Source: a virus. Taken from it: a stretch of 63,800 bases of DNA. Made by a program: the position numbers and the translations under genes. This document shows positions 36,779 through 44,926 of the stretch, piece by piece. Below the pieces are notes generated by a model. It was not told the DNA's origin. It was given only the letters and a program-made list of their open reading frames with translations, and made no database searches. The number at the start of each line of letters is the position of its first letter. Positions within the stretch are counted from its first letter, which is position 1. Where the stretch lies: positions 1 to 63,800 of the IMG/VR virus record IMGVR_UViG_3300032282_004188, one strand, 5' to 3'.

Positions 36779-38812
36779 TTAAAGTTTACGTCTACCCATA
36801 AGGGCATCAACTAGAACTTGCTCAAAAGATTCTTTGGGATCTGAAGCCTTAATGGGCTCCTCTTCCATGTCTACAGTAAGCACGTTATCTTCTTTTGCCG
36901 AAACTTCGGCTTCTGAAGTAATTGTGGGCATGTTTAACATCTCGCCAATTCTTTTACCAAACTTACTTGGTGTCTTAGCGAGGTCTCTCAGGCTATCGGC
37001 CAAAGAAGATGCTGTTCTTGTAGCATACTCTTCAATTAGTTTTTCGCGATCATCTGAAAGCTCAAAACCAAGTCCAATCTTAGTATCAACGACTCTTTCG
37101 ACCAATGTTCTATGTAATGCACTCTTGAGTTTTTTATTCTCCTCTTCAAGGGACTGAATTCTAGCTTTTTCATTTGCATCCTGCTCAGAGACTGCATTTG
37201 TGTCAGTGAGGTTTGCTTCTGATACTTCTTTCCCTTGATCTTCTTCGGCCTTAGATGAATTAGCTGAATCAACTTCTTGATTACCTAGTTCTTCTGCCTT
37301 TTCAAGCAAAGCCTTAGATCCATTTTCTCTCCACTCAGATTCTTCGGAAGACGCTGCTTCCATCTTCAGTGAAGATCTGAGCTGCCAAGCCCACTTCTTA
37401 TGCTTGTCATCGCGTTCTGCCAAGAAATTAGCAATACCCTGCTCATTGGCAGCAGTTGCTGCGCCAAAGGCTGATAACACTGAATCGTTAACCATATTAT
37501 TCTTAGTTAAAAGATCGCCAGCCAACATTAACGCATCTGTCCCTGATGCGTCATCCTTAAACGATGCATCCATAACAATTTGTGTTAAGTTAATCGGGAA
37601 AGCTTGAAGCTTTCTAAGATTTTCTGCAATGTCGTCAATTGAACCAATTGCATCTTCATAAATCATTGAGAACAATTGATGGAATTCCGTAAAATCTTCA
37701 CCCTCTACGTTCCAGTGAGCTCTATGGGCTGCGAAGTAAAATGCTAAAGTGTCTGCTAAAACTTTTTGAAGACCGGTAACAGTACTTGATGTGTCTGCTT
37801 CTACGGCAGTGACTTCTGCTTCACTAATGGTAACTTCTTCCTCTATAATATCTTCAGATTCTTTAGCTACTGACATTGTAGAAAGATCATCACTTAATTC
37901 TTGAACTGCAGCGAGGATGTCGTCGCCGTTAGTGTCTTGATCCATATTGGAATTCTCCTGACAATTATCGATATTTTCATTCTGATCAGATAGTAATGCA
38001 CTATCCTTGTATTTGTAATTTTCATTCTCCTGTATAGACAGGGCCGTCAAAAACGCCCCCTTCAATTGAAGGTAAATGGGCTTAGATTCTTTTTTCTTCA
38101 TCTCTGAAAAAATTGACTTATTCTCTGCGATGGAAATAATATCTTCATTATCCATACTAAGCATAAACGCGTTACTTCGAGCAACCCAGCCTTCTGATCC
38201 GGTAAGTTCGGCTTTTCCATCAGTAGATTTTAATGCTCTAACTCCAGATTTTTGATCTGCTGGTTGATTTACGAATGAATACTCTTTGAAGCTAATGTCT
38301 TGCATTTCTACGTAAGCGAGTTTGCCCTTATAGACTTTGCCTCTTTTATACTTTGCGACCCTGGGCCTGCCGGATGCGTCTTCTGACGCAAGGTCTTCCC
38401 CAGAAACGCTACAAACTGCTTTTCCGGCCCTTCCGCCAACAGAACCAGTTAAGTATCTCTTGTCAAGAACTTTCTGTGCAGCGACCGGATCGGTGATTGC
38501 TATTTGCAAGCGGACAAAAGAAGAACCATCTTCTTCTTTGTCCATTTTAGCAGCGATGACCCTGCCAATGGCTTCTGTATTTAAATCGTGATTAAGAATA
38601 ATTGGCTTTGGATATGGATCTACCCATGATTGAAGTGCCTTTTCCAATTCTTCTGCAGAATAATTATTATAATTAGAAGTAAGGCCTTCATGAATTGCAG
38701 CGACTTCTATAATTAAACCATGCTTTGAATTGAATGATTCCGAAAAATCAATATCCGACTTTGAAAAGTCAGGAAGTTCTAATGTAAAATTTTCAGTAAA
38801 ATCAAACGACAT
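36779..38812 (-). CDS. Prohead protease fused to Dps/ferritin-like domain and coiled-coil scaffold
   Basis: A 677-residue protein with three parts. Residues 1-200 are a prohead serine protease: NHDLNTEAIGRV (His75) and YLTGSVGGRAG (Ser124), 49 residues apart as expected, cut scaffold and capsid proteins in maturation. Residues about 345-485 resemble Dps: HWNVEGEDFTEFH gives His366 and His378 12 residues apart, and DDIAEN gives Asp393 (15 further) and Glu397 (4 further), matching the ferroxidase spacing of known Dps. Residues 500-677 are an acidic coiled coil, like phage scaffold proteins. AGGTGA lies five bases before the ATG. The gene leads the decoration and capsid genes. Dps activity, and release by self-cleavage, are inferences. 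Confidence 0.85.
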   Translation of the reverse strand: MSFDFTENFTLELPDFSKSDIDFSESFNSKHGLIIEVAAIHEGLTSNYNNYSAEELEKALQSWVDPYPKPIILNHDLNTEAIGRVIAAKMDKEEDGSSFVRLQIAITDPVAAQKVLDKRYLTGSVGGRAGKAVCSVSGEDLASEDASGRPRVAKYKRGKVYKGKLAYVEMQDISFKEYSFVNQPADQKSGVRALKSTDGKAELTGSEGWVARSNAFMLSMDNEDIISIAENKSIFSEMKKKESKPIYLQLKGAFLTALSIQENENYKYKDSALLSDQNENIDNCQENSNMDQDTNGDDILAAVQELSDDLSTMSVAKESEDIIEEEVTISEAEVTAVEADTSSTVTGLQKVLADTLAFYFAAHRAHWNVEGEDFTEFHQLFSMIYEDAIGSIDDIAENLRKLQAFPINLTQIVMDASFKDDASGTDALMLAGDLLTKNNMVNDSVLSAFGAATAANEQGIANFLAERDDKHKKWAWQLRSSLKMEAASSEESEWRENGSKALLEKAEELGNQEVDSANSSKAEEDQGKEVSEANLTDTNAVSEQDANEKARIQSLEEENKKLKSALHRTLVERVVDTKIGLGFELSDDREKLIEEYATRTASSLADSLRDLAKTPSKFGKRIGEMLNMPTITSEAEVSAKEDNVLTVDMEEEPIKASDPKESFEQVLVDALMGRRKL
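37358..37780 (-). other. Dps/ferritin-like domain within the protease gene
   Basis: This marks residues about 345-485 of the 677-aa protein. The first helix TGLQKVLADTLAFYFAAHRA, the HWNVEG turn, a second helix with HQLFSMIYEDAIGSIDDIAE, and the later helical pair ending DDKHKKWAWQLRS follow the four-helix order of Dps. The two ferroxidase histidines, the Asp and the Glu are all in place. Dps proteins assemble into 12-subunit shells that oxidise iron and often protect DNA. Confidence 0.75.
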
Positions 38813-38842
38813 AAATCACCTATTAGTTGATTGTTCTTTTTC

Positions 38843-38864
38843 TATAGTAAGTTTATTTTTATAA
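38843..38864 (-). promoter_or_regulatory. Shared motif TTATAA-N9-TACTATA upstream of protease/capsid operon
   Basis: The minus strand reads TTATAA, nine bases, then TACTATA, 31 bases before the protease ATG. The same pair with the same nine-base gap occurs upstream of the sheath gene (26802-26823). It could be a late promoter of the capsid operon. This is based on two copies only. Confidence 0.4.
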
Positions 38865-38889
38865 CATTGAACAAATTTATATAAATTTA

Positions 38890-39669
38890 TCAGACTTTAG
38901 CATAGTTTTCAAAAAGTAAATCATATCTATTATCTCCGTTTGCTAAGAATGATTGATAAAGACTTTCTGACATAATATGTGGAGCGTAAATATACGAAGC
39001 ACAGTATAGTTTAAAATCTTGCTGTTTGCAAGCGAGAGACCAACCTACATCTTCGCCCTGCTCATGAAGTGTATAGTTAATATTGCTATAAACATCTTTG
39101 CTCATCATTTTTGCAGCCATAATTACATCAGACTGAAAATAGGTTCCTAATTGATATTTTTCTTCTCTATATGCTTTATTGGGAATATCTGATCTCCAGT
39201 TCATAACGCTTGGATACATAGTGCCAAAAGGAGTCATGAACATTAAAGGGTTAACAGCGTCTGCCCCTGATTTAATGTGAGCTATTAACAGTTCTATTGT
39301 ATTGGGATTCGTTAATAAAATATCCGAATCAAGACTCAGGTAATAATCGGGCTGAACATCTCTAACAGTTTGTAATAAAGAATTTCTTAGTGAAACCATA
39401 TTGATATATTTTGACATAGTCCATTGTCTACCATTATTTTCGTGTTCAAAATGAGGTATATCATCTCTAATTTTTATTTCAAAATAAGGTATATTTTTAT
39501 CAAATGATTTCCATGCTTCTAGCGAAGATATAGTTTCTTTATCATCTGGAGAAACTTCAAAAACAAAACCAATTTCTTTAAAATTAATTGACTGATTAAC
39601 CAGGCAGCGTATCCAGTGGGGAAGAATCCAAGATCTTTTATAAATTGGCGTTCCAATCAAAAGTTTCAT
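38890..39669 (-). CDS. GT-A fold glycosyltransferase (GT2-like)
   Basis: A 259-residue enzyme. The N-terminus MKLLIGTPIYKRSWILPHWI is the usual start of nucleotide-sugar binding glycosyltransferases. The metal-binding DxD motif is LSLDSDILL (Asp114 and Asp116), EDVGWSLACK (206-215) is a likely acceptor and catalytic-base region, and His231 could complete the metal site. It transfers a sugar from a nucleotide donor; the acceptor is unknown. The gene is inside the head cluster between the portal group and the prohead protease, which is an unusual place. It suggests glycosylation of a capsid or fibre protein, or of the host surface. The ribosome binding site is weak. Confidence 0.75.
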   Translation of the reverse strand: MKLLIGTPIYKRSWILPHWIRCLVNQSINFKEIGFVFEVSPDDKETISSLEAWKSFDKNIPYFEIKIRDDIPHFEHENNGRQWTMSKYINMVSLRNSLLQTVRDVQPDYYLSLDSDILLTNPNTIELLIAHIKSGADAVNPLMFMTPFGTMYPSVMNWRSDIPNKAYREEKYQLGTYFQSDVIMAAKMMSKDVYSNINYTLHEQGEDVGWSLACKQQDFKLYCASYIYAPHIMSESLYQSFLANGDNRYDLLFENYAKV

Positions 39670-39672
39670 GAA

Positions 39673-39966
39673 TTACTTTTTTTCTTCCTCTAATATTTCA
39701 TTAATAGATTCTTTAGCTTTTGTAATTGTCTTCACTTGCGCGGGAGATGGAGCTGGTACGACATCAATAGTTAAGTCTTTTTGTTTGGATGCATCTTCTT
39801 CAAGGTGATCAATTCTCTCAAATAACTGAGTAAGAATATCAAAAACTACTTCAAGGGCCAATCTAGTTTGACCATTTTCTACAACTTTTTGCAGACCCTT
39901 AATAGCATCGTGTGTTCCTAGGTATTCCGATACTCTATCATTTTTTATTGTCATCTTTTTCGACAT
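39673..39966 (-). CDS. 97-aa coiled-coil protein downstream of portal
   Basis: Starts MSKKMTIKNDRVSEYLGTHD inside the end of the portal gene, with AAGGATG nine bases before the ATG. The body is helical, with a likely coiled coil around ALEVVFDILTQLFERIDHLE (residues 37-56), then a Pro-rich linker and a charged helix ending EEEKK. The size and place after a portal gene resemble scaffold-like or chaperone proteins in other phages, but no family is recognised. A second Met at residue 5 is a weaker start candidate. Confidence 0.6.
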   Translation of the reverse strand: MSKKMTIKNDRVSEYLGTHDAIKGLQKVVENGQTRLALEVVFDILTQLFERIDHLEEDASKQKDLTIDVVPAPSPAQVKTITKAKESINEILEEEKK

Positions 39967-41599
39967 TCAGTTCATCCTTTTCATCATTTGTATAAACTAT
40001 AGTATACTCTGACTCAAGAGCATTTTCAACTAACGTAAGCCACGCGTTATCAGATCTTTTAATATTTGGAGAAGTATTTCTTCCCTGTTGATTAGTCGGA
40101 CGAATTACATTACCTGCGCCTTTTCTTTTATTTGGCAAATTTCTTTGACCCTTTTGGGCAGGGTCTTGTTTATCAGCATTCAAAGCAACGTCTTTAGACT
40201 TTAACGAAGCGTTAAGCTCATTCTGCTTTTTGCTCATATCTATTTGTATTTGTGCCTGAATAGCCGCATAAAATTCTTTAGGATTATGCTCTGCGTCCAT
40301 ACCTAATTCTATTCTTGCTTCTGAAAGGCCAATTAAATTGCTTGTAAATTTTTGAATAGTATGAGTTTCTTTTTTTACTTGAGTATCAACATCTATCTCA
40401 TTAAATTTAAAATAACAACGATCTGAAACGCCATCTTCGAGTGGATTAGTTATAGGGTCAAAACCACCCTCTAAAAGAAGTTCATTAAATAAGTGAACTC
40501 TTACCATCTCAGAGAAAAGCTTTTGATACTGCTTAACTTTGTCATAAAGTGCAGTATCTAGTCTATCTGTCATTGATCTATTGCCTCCGCCCATCGACAT
40601 GCCAAGATGGTGAGGGGCAACGCCTAAGCCAACAGAAACTCTTTCCTTAAAGTGATCAAGATATTTAGATGCATCCAGTGCTGCGTTATTTGCTCCAATG
40701 ACTTCAATATTGTGACGGAACGGTAAAATTAATCCGCCTTCTGCCCTAAGATTTTCTAGCTCTTCACCAGCTGTACTAATTTCATGAGGTTCGGCTGGCT
40801 GATCTGCTGTTCCTATTGTATATTTATACAATGGAAACAGTTCTCTATGCACTAGGTTTTGAATATCTTCTTCTATTTGACGAAGGGCAACAATATCATC
40901 CAGGGCTGCTTCCATAAATGGCGTTCCAAATGCTCTGCCAGTTTTTTTATCAATGTAGACATGAATAACCTTATCGGCAGTCCAAACAGGGTCGCGATCT
41001 GTAGGCATATATGTAAGTGGATCAGTACGCTGTTGATACTTTTGGGGTCTATTATGCTTATCTCTTAATATCCGCACCTGTTCAGTAGGTATTAGGTAAT
41101 ATCCAACAACCGGTTGTTCCGTATTAACCCCCTCTAAAGGGGTCGGAAAATATTCTGATATGTCGCCACGTGCCTTAACAATAAAGGCGTTTCCATATTT
41201 AAAGAGATGATCTGTAACTTCTATTAAGAAGTCTAGGAAGGGACGTTTCATTGCCATTTCCATGTAATCTATTCTTTGATACAAGTAAGAAATTGCTTCT
41301 GGATTTTCTCCTACAATTTTCCAATTCTCTTTCCAGAATAACTCTTTATACTTATTTAAAGCTTGCTTTACATAAGAATCAGTATCAGCTGCCTGCATGA
41401 TTCTATAGAAATCATAAGGAGAGGGCTCAAAAGTTGATCTTTTACTGAAAAAATAAGTATTTCCCTGAAACCCAAGTGCTAGCGATGCAACTTTCATTGA
41501 TCTGCTAACTGATTTAATTTCTTCACCATCCAGTGCTTTGGCTGTAAAATTATTATTTTTATCAACTTGCCTAAAGGGCAAATAATCAAAGACTGCCAT
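39938..41599 (-). CDS. Portal protein
   Basis: A 553-residue portal. The ATG at 41599 is chosen because GGAGAG is five to six bases upstream; a TTG four codons earlier overlaps that site. The order of segments fits the family: an N-terminal arm, a helix-rich wing with FGTPFMEAALDDIVALRQIE, the clip and stem region with YLDHFKERVSVGLGVAPHHL, GMSMGGGNRSMTDRLDTALY, then a helical crown with ASNLIGLSEARIELGMD-type helices. It forms the ring at one capsid vertex through which DNA enters and leaves. The last residues overlap the start of the next gene by 29 bases. Basic Gln/Asn-rich residues near 480-510 may be exposed. Confidence 0.88.
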   Translation of the reverse strand: MAVFDYLPFRQVDKNNNFTAKALDGEEIKSVSRSMKVASLALGFQGNTYFFSKRSTFEPSPYDFYRIMQAADTDSYVKQALNKYKELFWKENWKIVGENPEAISYLYQRIDYMEMAMKRPFLDFLIEVTDHLFKYGNAFIVKARGDISEYFPTPLEGVNTEQPVVGYYLIPTEQVRILRDKHNRPQKYQQRTDPLTYMPTDRDPVWTADKVIHVYIDKKTGRAFGTPFMEAALDDIVALRQIEEDIQNLVHRELFPLYKYTIGTADQPAEPHEISTAGEELENLRAEGGLILPFRHNIEVIGANNAALDASKYLDHFKERVSVGLGVAPHHLGMSMGGGNRSMTDRLDTALYDKVKQYQKLFSEMVRVHLFNELLLEGGFDPITNPLEDGVSDRCYFKFNEIDVDTQVKKETHTIQKFTSNLIGLSEARIELGMDAEHNPKEFYAAIQAQIQIDMSKKQNELNASLKSKDVALNADKQDPAQKGQRNLPNKRKGAGNVIRPTNQQGRNTSPNIKRSDNAWLTLVENALESEYTIVYTNDEKDELNVEKDDNKK

Positions 41600-41658
41600 G
41601 TATCTCTCCAATATGAAAACTATATATAATAGTAGTTAAAGTGCTGTTTTTTTATAAG

Positions 41659-41871
41659 TTACTCAGATTGGGTCTGATTAACCTTATCAAAGGCATTTTT
41701 CAAGATTAGCGTCTTAACTGATTCCATCCAGAAAATTGTTTCAGCTTCATTAAAATCACTCTTGTATTGAAGGTTTGCGTTTGAAATCTTAATTTCAATA
41801 ATAAATTCTTTAACTTCTACTGGCTCAGTTGTTTCAATTTCTTCAATTACTTCAGTTGTTTCATCCGACAT
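41659..41871 (-). CDS. Small acidic protein, 70 aa
   Basis: The chosen start, MSDETTEVIEEIETTEP, has GAGGT with about seven bases of spacing; an upstream TTG six codons earlier lacks this. The first 25 residues are very acidic, followed by a strand-helix part (KEFIIEIKISNANLQYKSDF, WMESVKTLILKNAFDKV). It overlaps nothing and ends about 60 bases before the portal start. No family is recognised. The acidic N-terminus and the place between coiled-coil protein and portal would suit a small assembly factor. Confidence 0.55.
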   Translation of the reverse strand: MSDETTEVIEEIETTEPVEVKEFIIEIKISNANLQYKSDFNEAETIFWMESVKTLILKNAFDKVNQTQSE

Positions 41872-41881
41872 TTTATTTACC

Positions 41882-42073
41882 TCACTCAAAGTTGTCTGTT
41901 TTTGTTTGTTTAATTAATTTTTCTGTTTTACCTGGTTGCGTCATGGCAGTTAGAGTTGCAACTTTTGCACTTAGTTGTTTAATTGTTGCCTCTTTAACTA
42001 CCAAGTCAGTCACTAGTTGACCAATTTTTTCGCTAAATGTTTGAACTAAAATATTAATATCTAGGTCGTCCAT
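41882..42073 (-). CDS. Small coiled-coil protein, 63 aa
   Basis: The sequence MDDLDINILVQTFSEKIGQL, then VTDLVVKEATIKQLSAKVAT shows a heptad-like spacing of Leu, Ile and Val, so a short coiled coil is likely. The tail is Lys/Thr-rich. AAGGAAAGG lies five bases before the ATG. The gene sits just upstream of another small acidic gene and of the portal gene. Small helical proteins in this position may assist scaffold or portal assembly, but that is inference. The start codon is inside a hairpin. No family is recognised. Confidence 0.6.
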   Translation of the reverse strand: MDDLDINILVQTFSEKIGQLVTDLVVKEATIKQLSAKVATLTAMTQPGKTEKLIKQTKTDNFE

Positions 42074-42105
42074 ATTTGCCTTTCCTTACAGTCTTAGGCA
42101 AATAT
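42072..42105 (-). promoter_or_regulatory. Ten-base-pair hairpin over the start codon of the 63-aa gene
   Basis: Bases 42072-42081 and 42096-42105 form a perfect 10-bp inverted repeat (ATATTTGCCT in the RNA pairs with AGGCAAATAT), with a 14-base loop. The 3' arm contains the A and T of the ATG and part of the AAGGAAAGG ribosome binding site. There is no U-tract, so it is unlikely to be a terminator. It probably limits translation of the small gene or blocks ribosomes reading through from upstream. Confidence 0.5.
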
Positions 42106-42109
42106 TATA

Positions 42110-42913
42110 TCACATTGGGTAGCTTAAATGAGCATATGACTGGTTGATGTTTATCGGAAATCCTTTATTTCTTTCTCTATAATCATAGTATACATCTGAG
42201 ATCCATAATCTAAACGACTCTGGCATCTCTGCTTCAATATCGTATTCCTGAAGTGCACTGGCATCTCCCAGTATGAATCTTCCAACCTGTTGTGGTCTTA
42301 TTCCGATTAAGTCATCCCTTACATTTTTTGGCATTTGGACTATTTGTAAAATATTGTGGCAGAGTTTAGCCATTGGTTCTGTATTTTGGAATTCTGTATA
42401 ACCATATGCCCATTCTATGATCAATCTAAATAATTCATGAATTGTTCTGGACGTGCATTGTGGGTGCATGCCATATACCGTCTGAAATGCATCCAAAGTT
42501 TTCTCTGCTGTCTCCGAATAGGAAATAACTCCCAGAGGTGCAAGATCTATCACAGTGTAATGCTTTGTTATGATTGGAAATGTAACTTCATTATTTTCTG
42601 TAGAAATTACAAGTTGATCTATATCTTTATCTCCGTGCGTGATTTCTTGCATAGATTTGATTGCATATTCAGTAGTTGAGCATGCCTTGCCGAAGGATGA
42701 GTTATCATTTTTTTCTTCAACACCCCAAAGCTGAAAGCCTCGCAACAATCTATTGGGATTTATTTGGCATTCCGATATCCATTTATTGTCAACTTCATCC
42801 CATTCGGAATTAAATTTTGAAGTTGGTAGTTGTATATTTGGATATTGCCATTTATGGCGATTGGGATTCCATACCCAATCTGCGAATGGTCTTTCTGTAT
42901 CTATTTCTGACAT
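42110..42913 (-). CDS. 267-aa protein with tryptophan-rich N-terminus, function unknown
   Basis: Begins MSEIDTERPFADWVWNPNRH, KWQYPNIQLPTS, and continues with more Trp-containing turns. The short 'PFADWVWNPNRHKWQYP' type segment recurs at the front of several phage fibre-associated proteins that I know from marine myoviruses. Residues about 150-200 are helical (TIHELFRLIIEWAYG). The C-terminus ends YAHLSYPM. There is no catalytic motif. GAGGT lies five bases before the ATG. It closes the fibre cluster, and a hairpin separates it from the small gene that follows. I would call it a fibre-linked or minor virion protein, with little certainty. Confidence 0.45.
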   Translation of the reverse strand: MSEIDTERPFADWVWNPNRHKWQYPNIQLPTSKFNSEWDEVDNKWISECQINPNRLLRGFQLWGVEEKNDNSSFGKACSTTEYAIKSMQEITHGDKDIDQLVISTENNEVTFPIITKHYTVIDLAPLGVISYSETAEKTLDAFQTVYGMHPQCTSRTIHELFRLIIEWAYGYTEFQNTEPMAKLCHNILQIVQMPKNVRDDLIGIRPQQVGRFILGDASALQEYDIEAEMPESFRLWISDVYYDYRERNKGFPININQSYAHLSYPM

Positions 42914-42920
42914 ATTAACC

Positions 42921-44918
42921 TCACGTTACTCCGTCGTCATAATTTAAAGTAAAATATCTAAATTTTAATTTTACTTCTTGAACCTTAGCGTACCAGCCGA
43001 AACCAGTATCTACTCTTGCTACTTCTAGTTTAACATAGAATGCCGTGTCTTTAAACTCTGATGCGTAGGTTGCATACATAGTTGTAGACGGCGCAAAATT
43101 TCTTGTTTGATTTATGCCGAAAGATTCATCACCTACGTTTATTTGTGTGTTATTTAAATAGACTTTAATAGTTGTTGCAAGATCACCGTTTGTGACTGAT
43201 ACAAAATTATCGTTGGCTTCTATTTTTGCATAAGAGTAATCACTCTTGACATTGAAATACGCATTAAGCGTTTCTGTTCCATAGTCTTTATCAACTAATC
43301 CTGTGAGGCCCATGGTTGGGGTATTTGTGCCGTCCCCTAAAACTTCAGTGAGGCTAAATTGCAGAGTTGTTCCAACATCTGCTGTTGCAATTTTGACCGT
43401 TGAACCACCCACCACATCCATTGCCCCTCCTTTATCTTTGATGTTAAGATTGCTAACAGCACTGCCTCCGGAAGTTGCACTAGTAATTGTTCCAGTATCG
43501 CTTTTATAGGCGCTATCGAACGCAGATACAAATGAAATATAACGCAATTCATTATCAGCAATTCTTTTATTAAGATCTTTTGTGCCATTAGTTACAGAAT
43601 CTGATAGTCCAGCAATTGTTACACTGTTGTCGCTGGCATTAAACGGATAAATAGTGCTGCCTCCACCTTTTATGTTGACATAATAGGTGCTGCCTCCTGC
43701 GTTTTCGCGTTTTGTAGTTAGAATATTACCCCTTAGTCTGTTTATGTTACTAACAGTAACGTTTGTTACACTTTTTACAGATGTCAACCCTGAGCCCGAA
43801 TAATATACATATGATCCATCTCTTTTTATGCTCGTCACTGTTGTAGAAAATGGCAGCTCTACCGATGGATTAGAAAGCCAAACTGTGCCACTGTTTCCAT
43901 CCGAAGCTTTAGCTGGAGTGGTGTTGCTATCATAGTTTGAGCTTGCGCTAATTTCACTCTTATCTGTACCAGTTCCTATTTCTCTAAAGTAGGTGGTATC
44001 ATTCATTGCCGCAAAAGTTCCTATTACTTCTGGCTTACTGTATAGAGGCCTAATGAAGTTAGAATAACTGCCCCAGGCTCCAACTTCTGAATTACTATTT
44101 CCTAGCCCGGAATATACTACTCGTGCTCGAAACCGATATTCCTTATCATTGTCCAATGAAGTAAAATACCTTCCTCGGTTATCATTTGATTGATTATCTG
44201 TGAAAGCGTTTGATGAATCATCTACCGTGCCTAGGTCCGTCCATGCACTGCCGCTTCCCGCATTTCTACTTTGATATTGCCATCTTAACCATGCGTCCCC
44301 GTTATTGTATGCATTACCTTCGGCGTACAGATATAGTTGAGTGCTTGTTTTAAGGGCTACGCCGAAATATGATGCTAACGATACTGGTTTGCCTGCTGTG
44401 AAATACGGATGTGTTGTAACAGTTAACGTATTTCCAGCCACTGACTTAATAAGACCATTAGAGCTATTGTAGAACTGTGCTACAGATGCTATGTAATATG
44501 TTGCGTCTTCATCTAGTACACTGTTGTAAGTATTGGATCCAAAGGTTTCAATTTGACCAGAATAAGTTGTTGTGGTGTATCCTGTATTAGGGTGTATTTG
44601 CGTACTTATAGGGGATAAGAAAACTGGCGGATTTACATCATCTATATATGCTAGGACTATTACATTGTCGCCACTTGAATTATTATGCTGTACGGTAATT
44701 CTTATTCTTCTACTACTCTTATCTGACAGGGCAATTACTGGTGCTGCGGCAGTTCCGCCATTTCCAACTGATCTAATGTAGAAAACTTCCCAACCAGATC
44801 CTGTGTATATTTCTCCTTTTTGTATATTAGTAAACGTACCAGATCCTGCTGCGGACGTGCATATTTCAGGGTCATCCACATCTTGCCAACTGCTTCCATT
44901 ATATATTTCAATAGCCAT
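42921..44918 (-). CDS. Tail fibre or adhesin-type protein, 665 aa
   Basis: Starts MAIEIYNGSSWQDVDDPEIC after AGGA at six bases. The N-terminal 60 residues carry two copies of a short 'xYxGSxWxxV' strand (YNGSSWQDV, YTGSGWEVF), a feature of phage virion-attached proteins. After this comes a beta-rich body with a fibronectin-like stretch (DKEYRFRARVVYSG near residue 250) and, further on, strands rich in Thr, Val and Asn. There is no membrane helix. The end, VKLKFRYFTLNYDDGVT, is a hydrophobic strand. It lies between another fibre gene and the small head-proximal genes. A host-binding or fibre role is inferred from composition and location. Confidence 0.5.
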   Translation of the reverse strand: MAIEIYNGSSWQDVDDPEICTSAAGSGTFTNIQKGEIYTGSGWEVFYIRSVGNGGTAAAPVIALSDKSSRRIRITVQHNNSSGDNVIVLAYIDDVNPPVFLSPISTQIHPNTGYTTTTYSGQIETFGSNTYNSVLDEDATYYIASVAQFYNSSNGLIKSVAGNTLTVTTHPYFTAGKPVSLASYFGVALKTSTQLYLYAEGNAYNNGDAWLRWQYQSRNAGSGSAWTDLGTVDDSSNAFTDNQSNDNRGRYFTSLDNDKEYRFRARVVYSGLGNSNSEVGAWGSYSNFIRPLYSKPEVIGTFAAMNDTTYFREIGTGTDKSEISASSNYDSNTTPAKASDGNSGTVWLSNPSVELPFSTTVTSIKRDGSYVYYSGSGLTSVKSVTNVTVSNINRLRGNILTTKRENAGGSTYYVNIKGGGSTIYPFNASDNSVTIAGLSDSVTNGTKDLNKRIADNELRYISFVSAFDSAYKSDTGTITSATSGGSAVSNLNIKDKGGAMDVVGGSTVKIATADVGTTLQFSLTEVLGDGTNTPTMGLTGLVDKDYGTETLNAYFNVKSDYSYAKIEANDNFVSVTNGDLATTIKVYLNNTQINVGDESFGINQTRNFAPSTTMYATYASEFKDTAFYVKLEVARVDTGFGWYAKVQEVKLKFRYFTLNYDDGVT

Positions 44919-44926
44919 AATTAATC

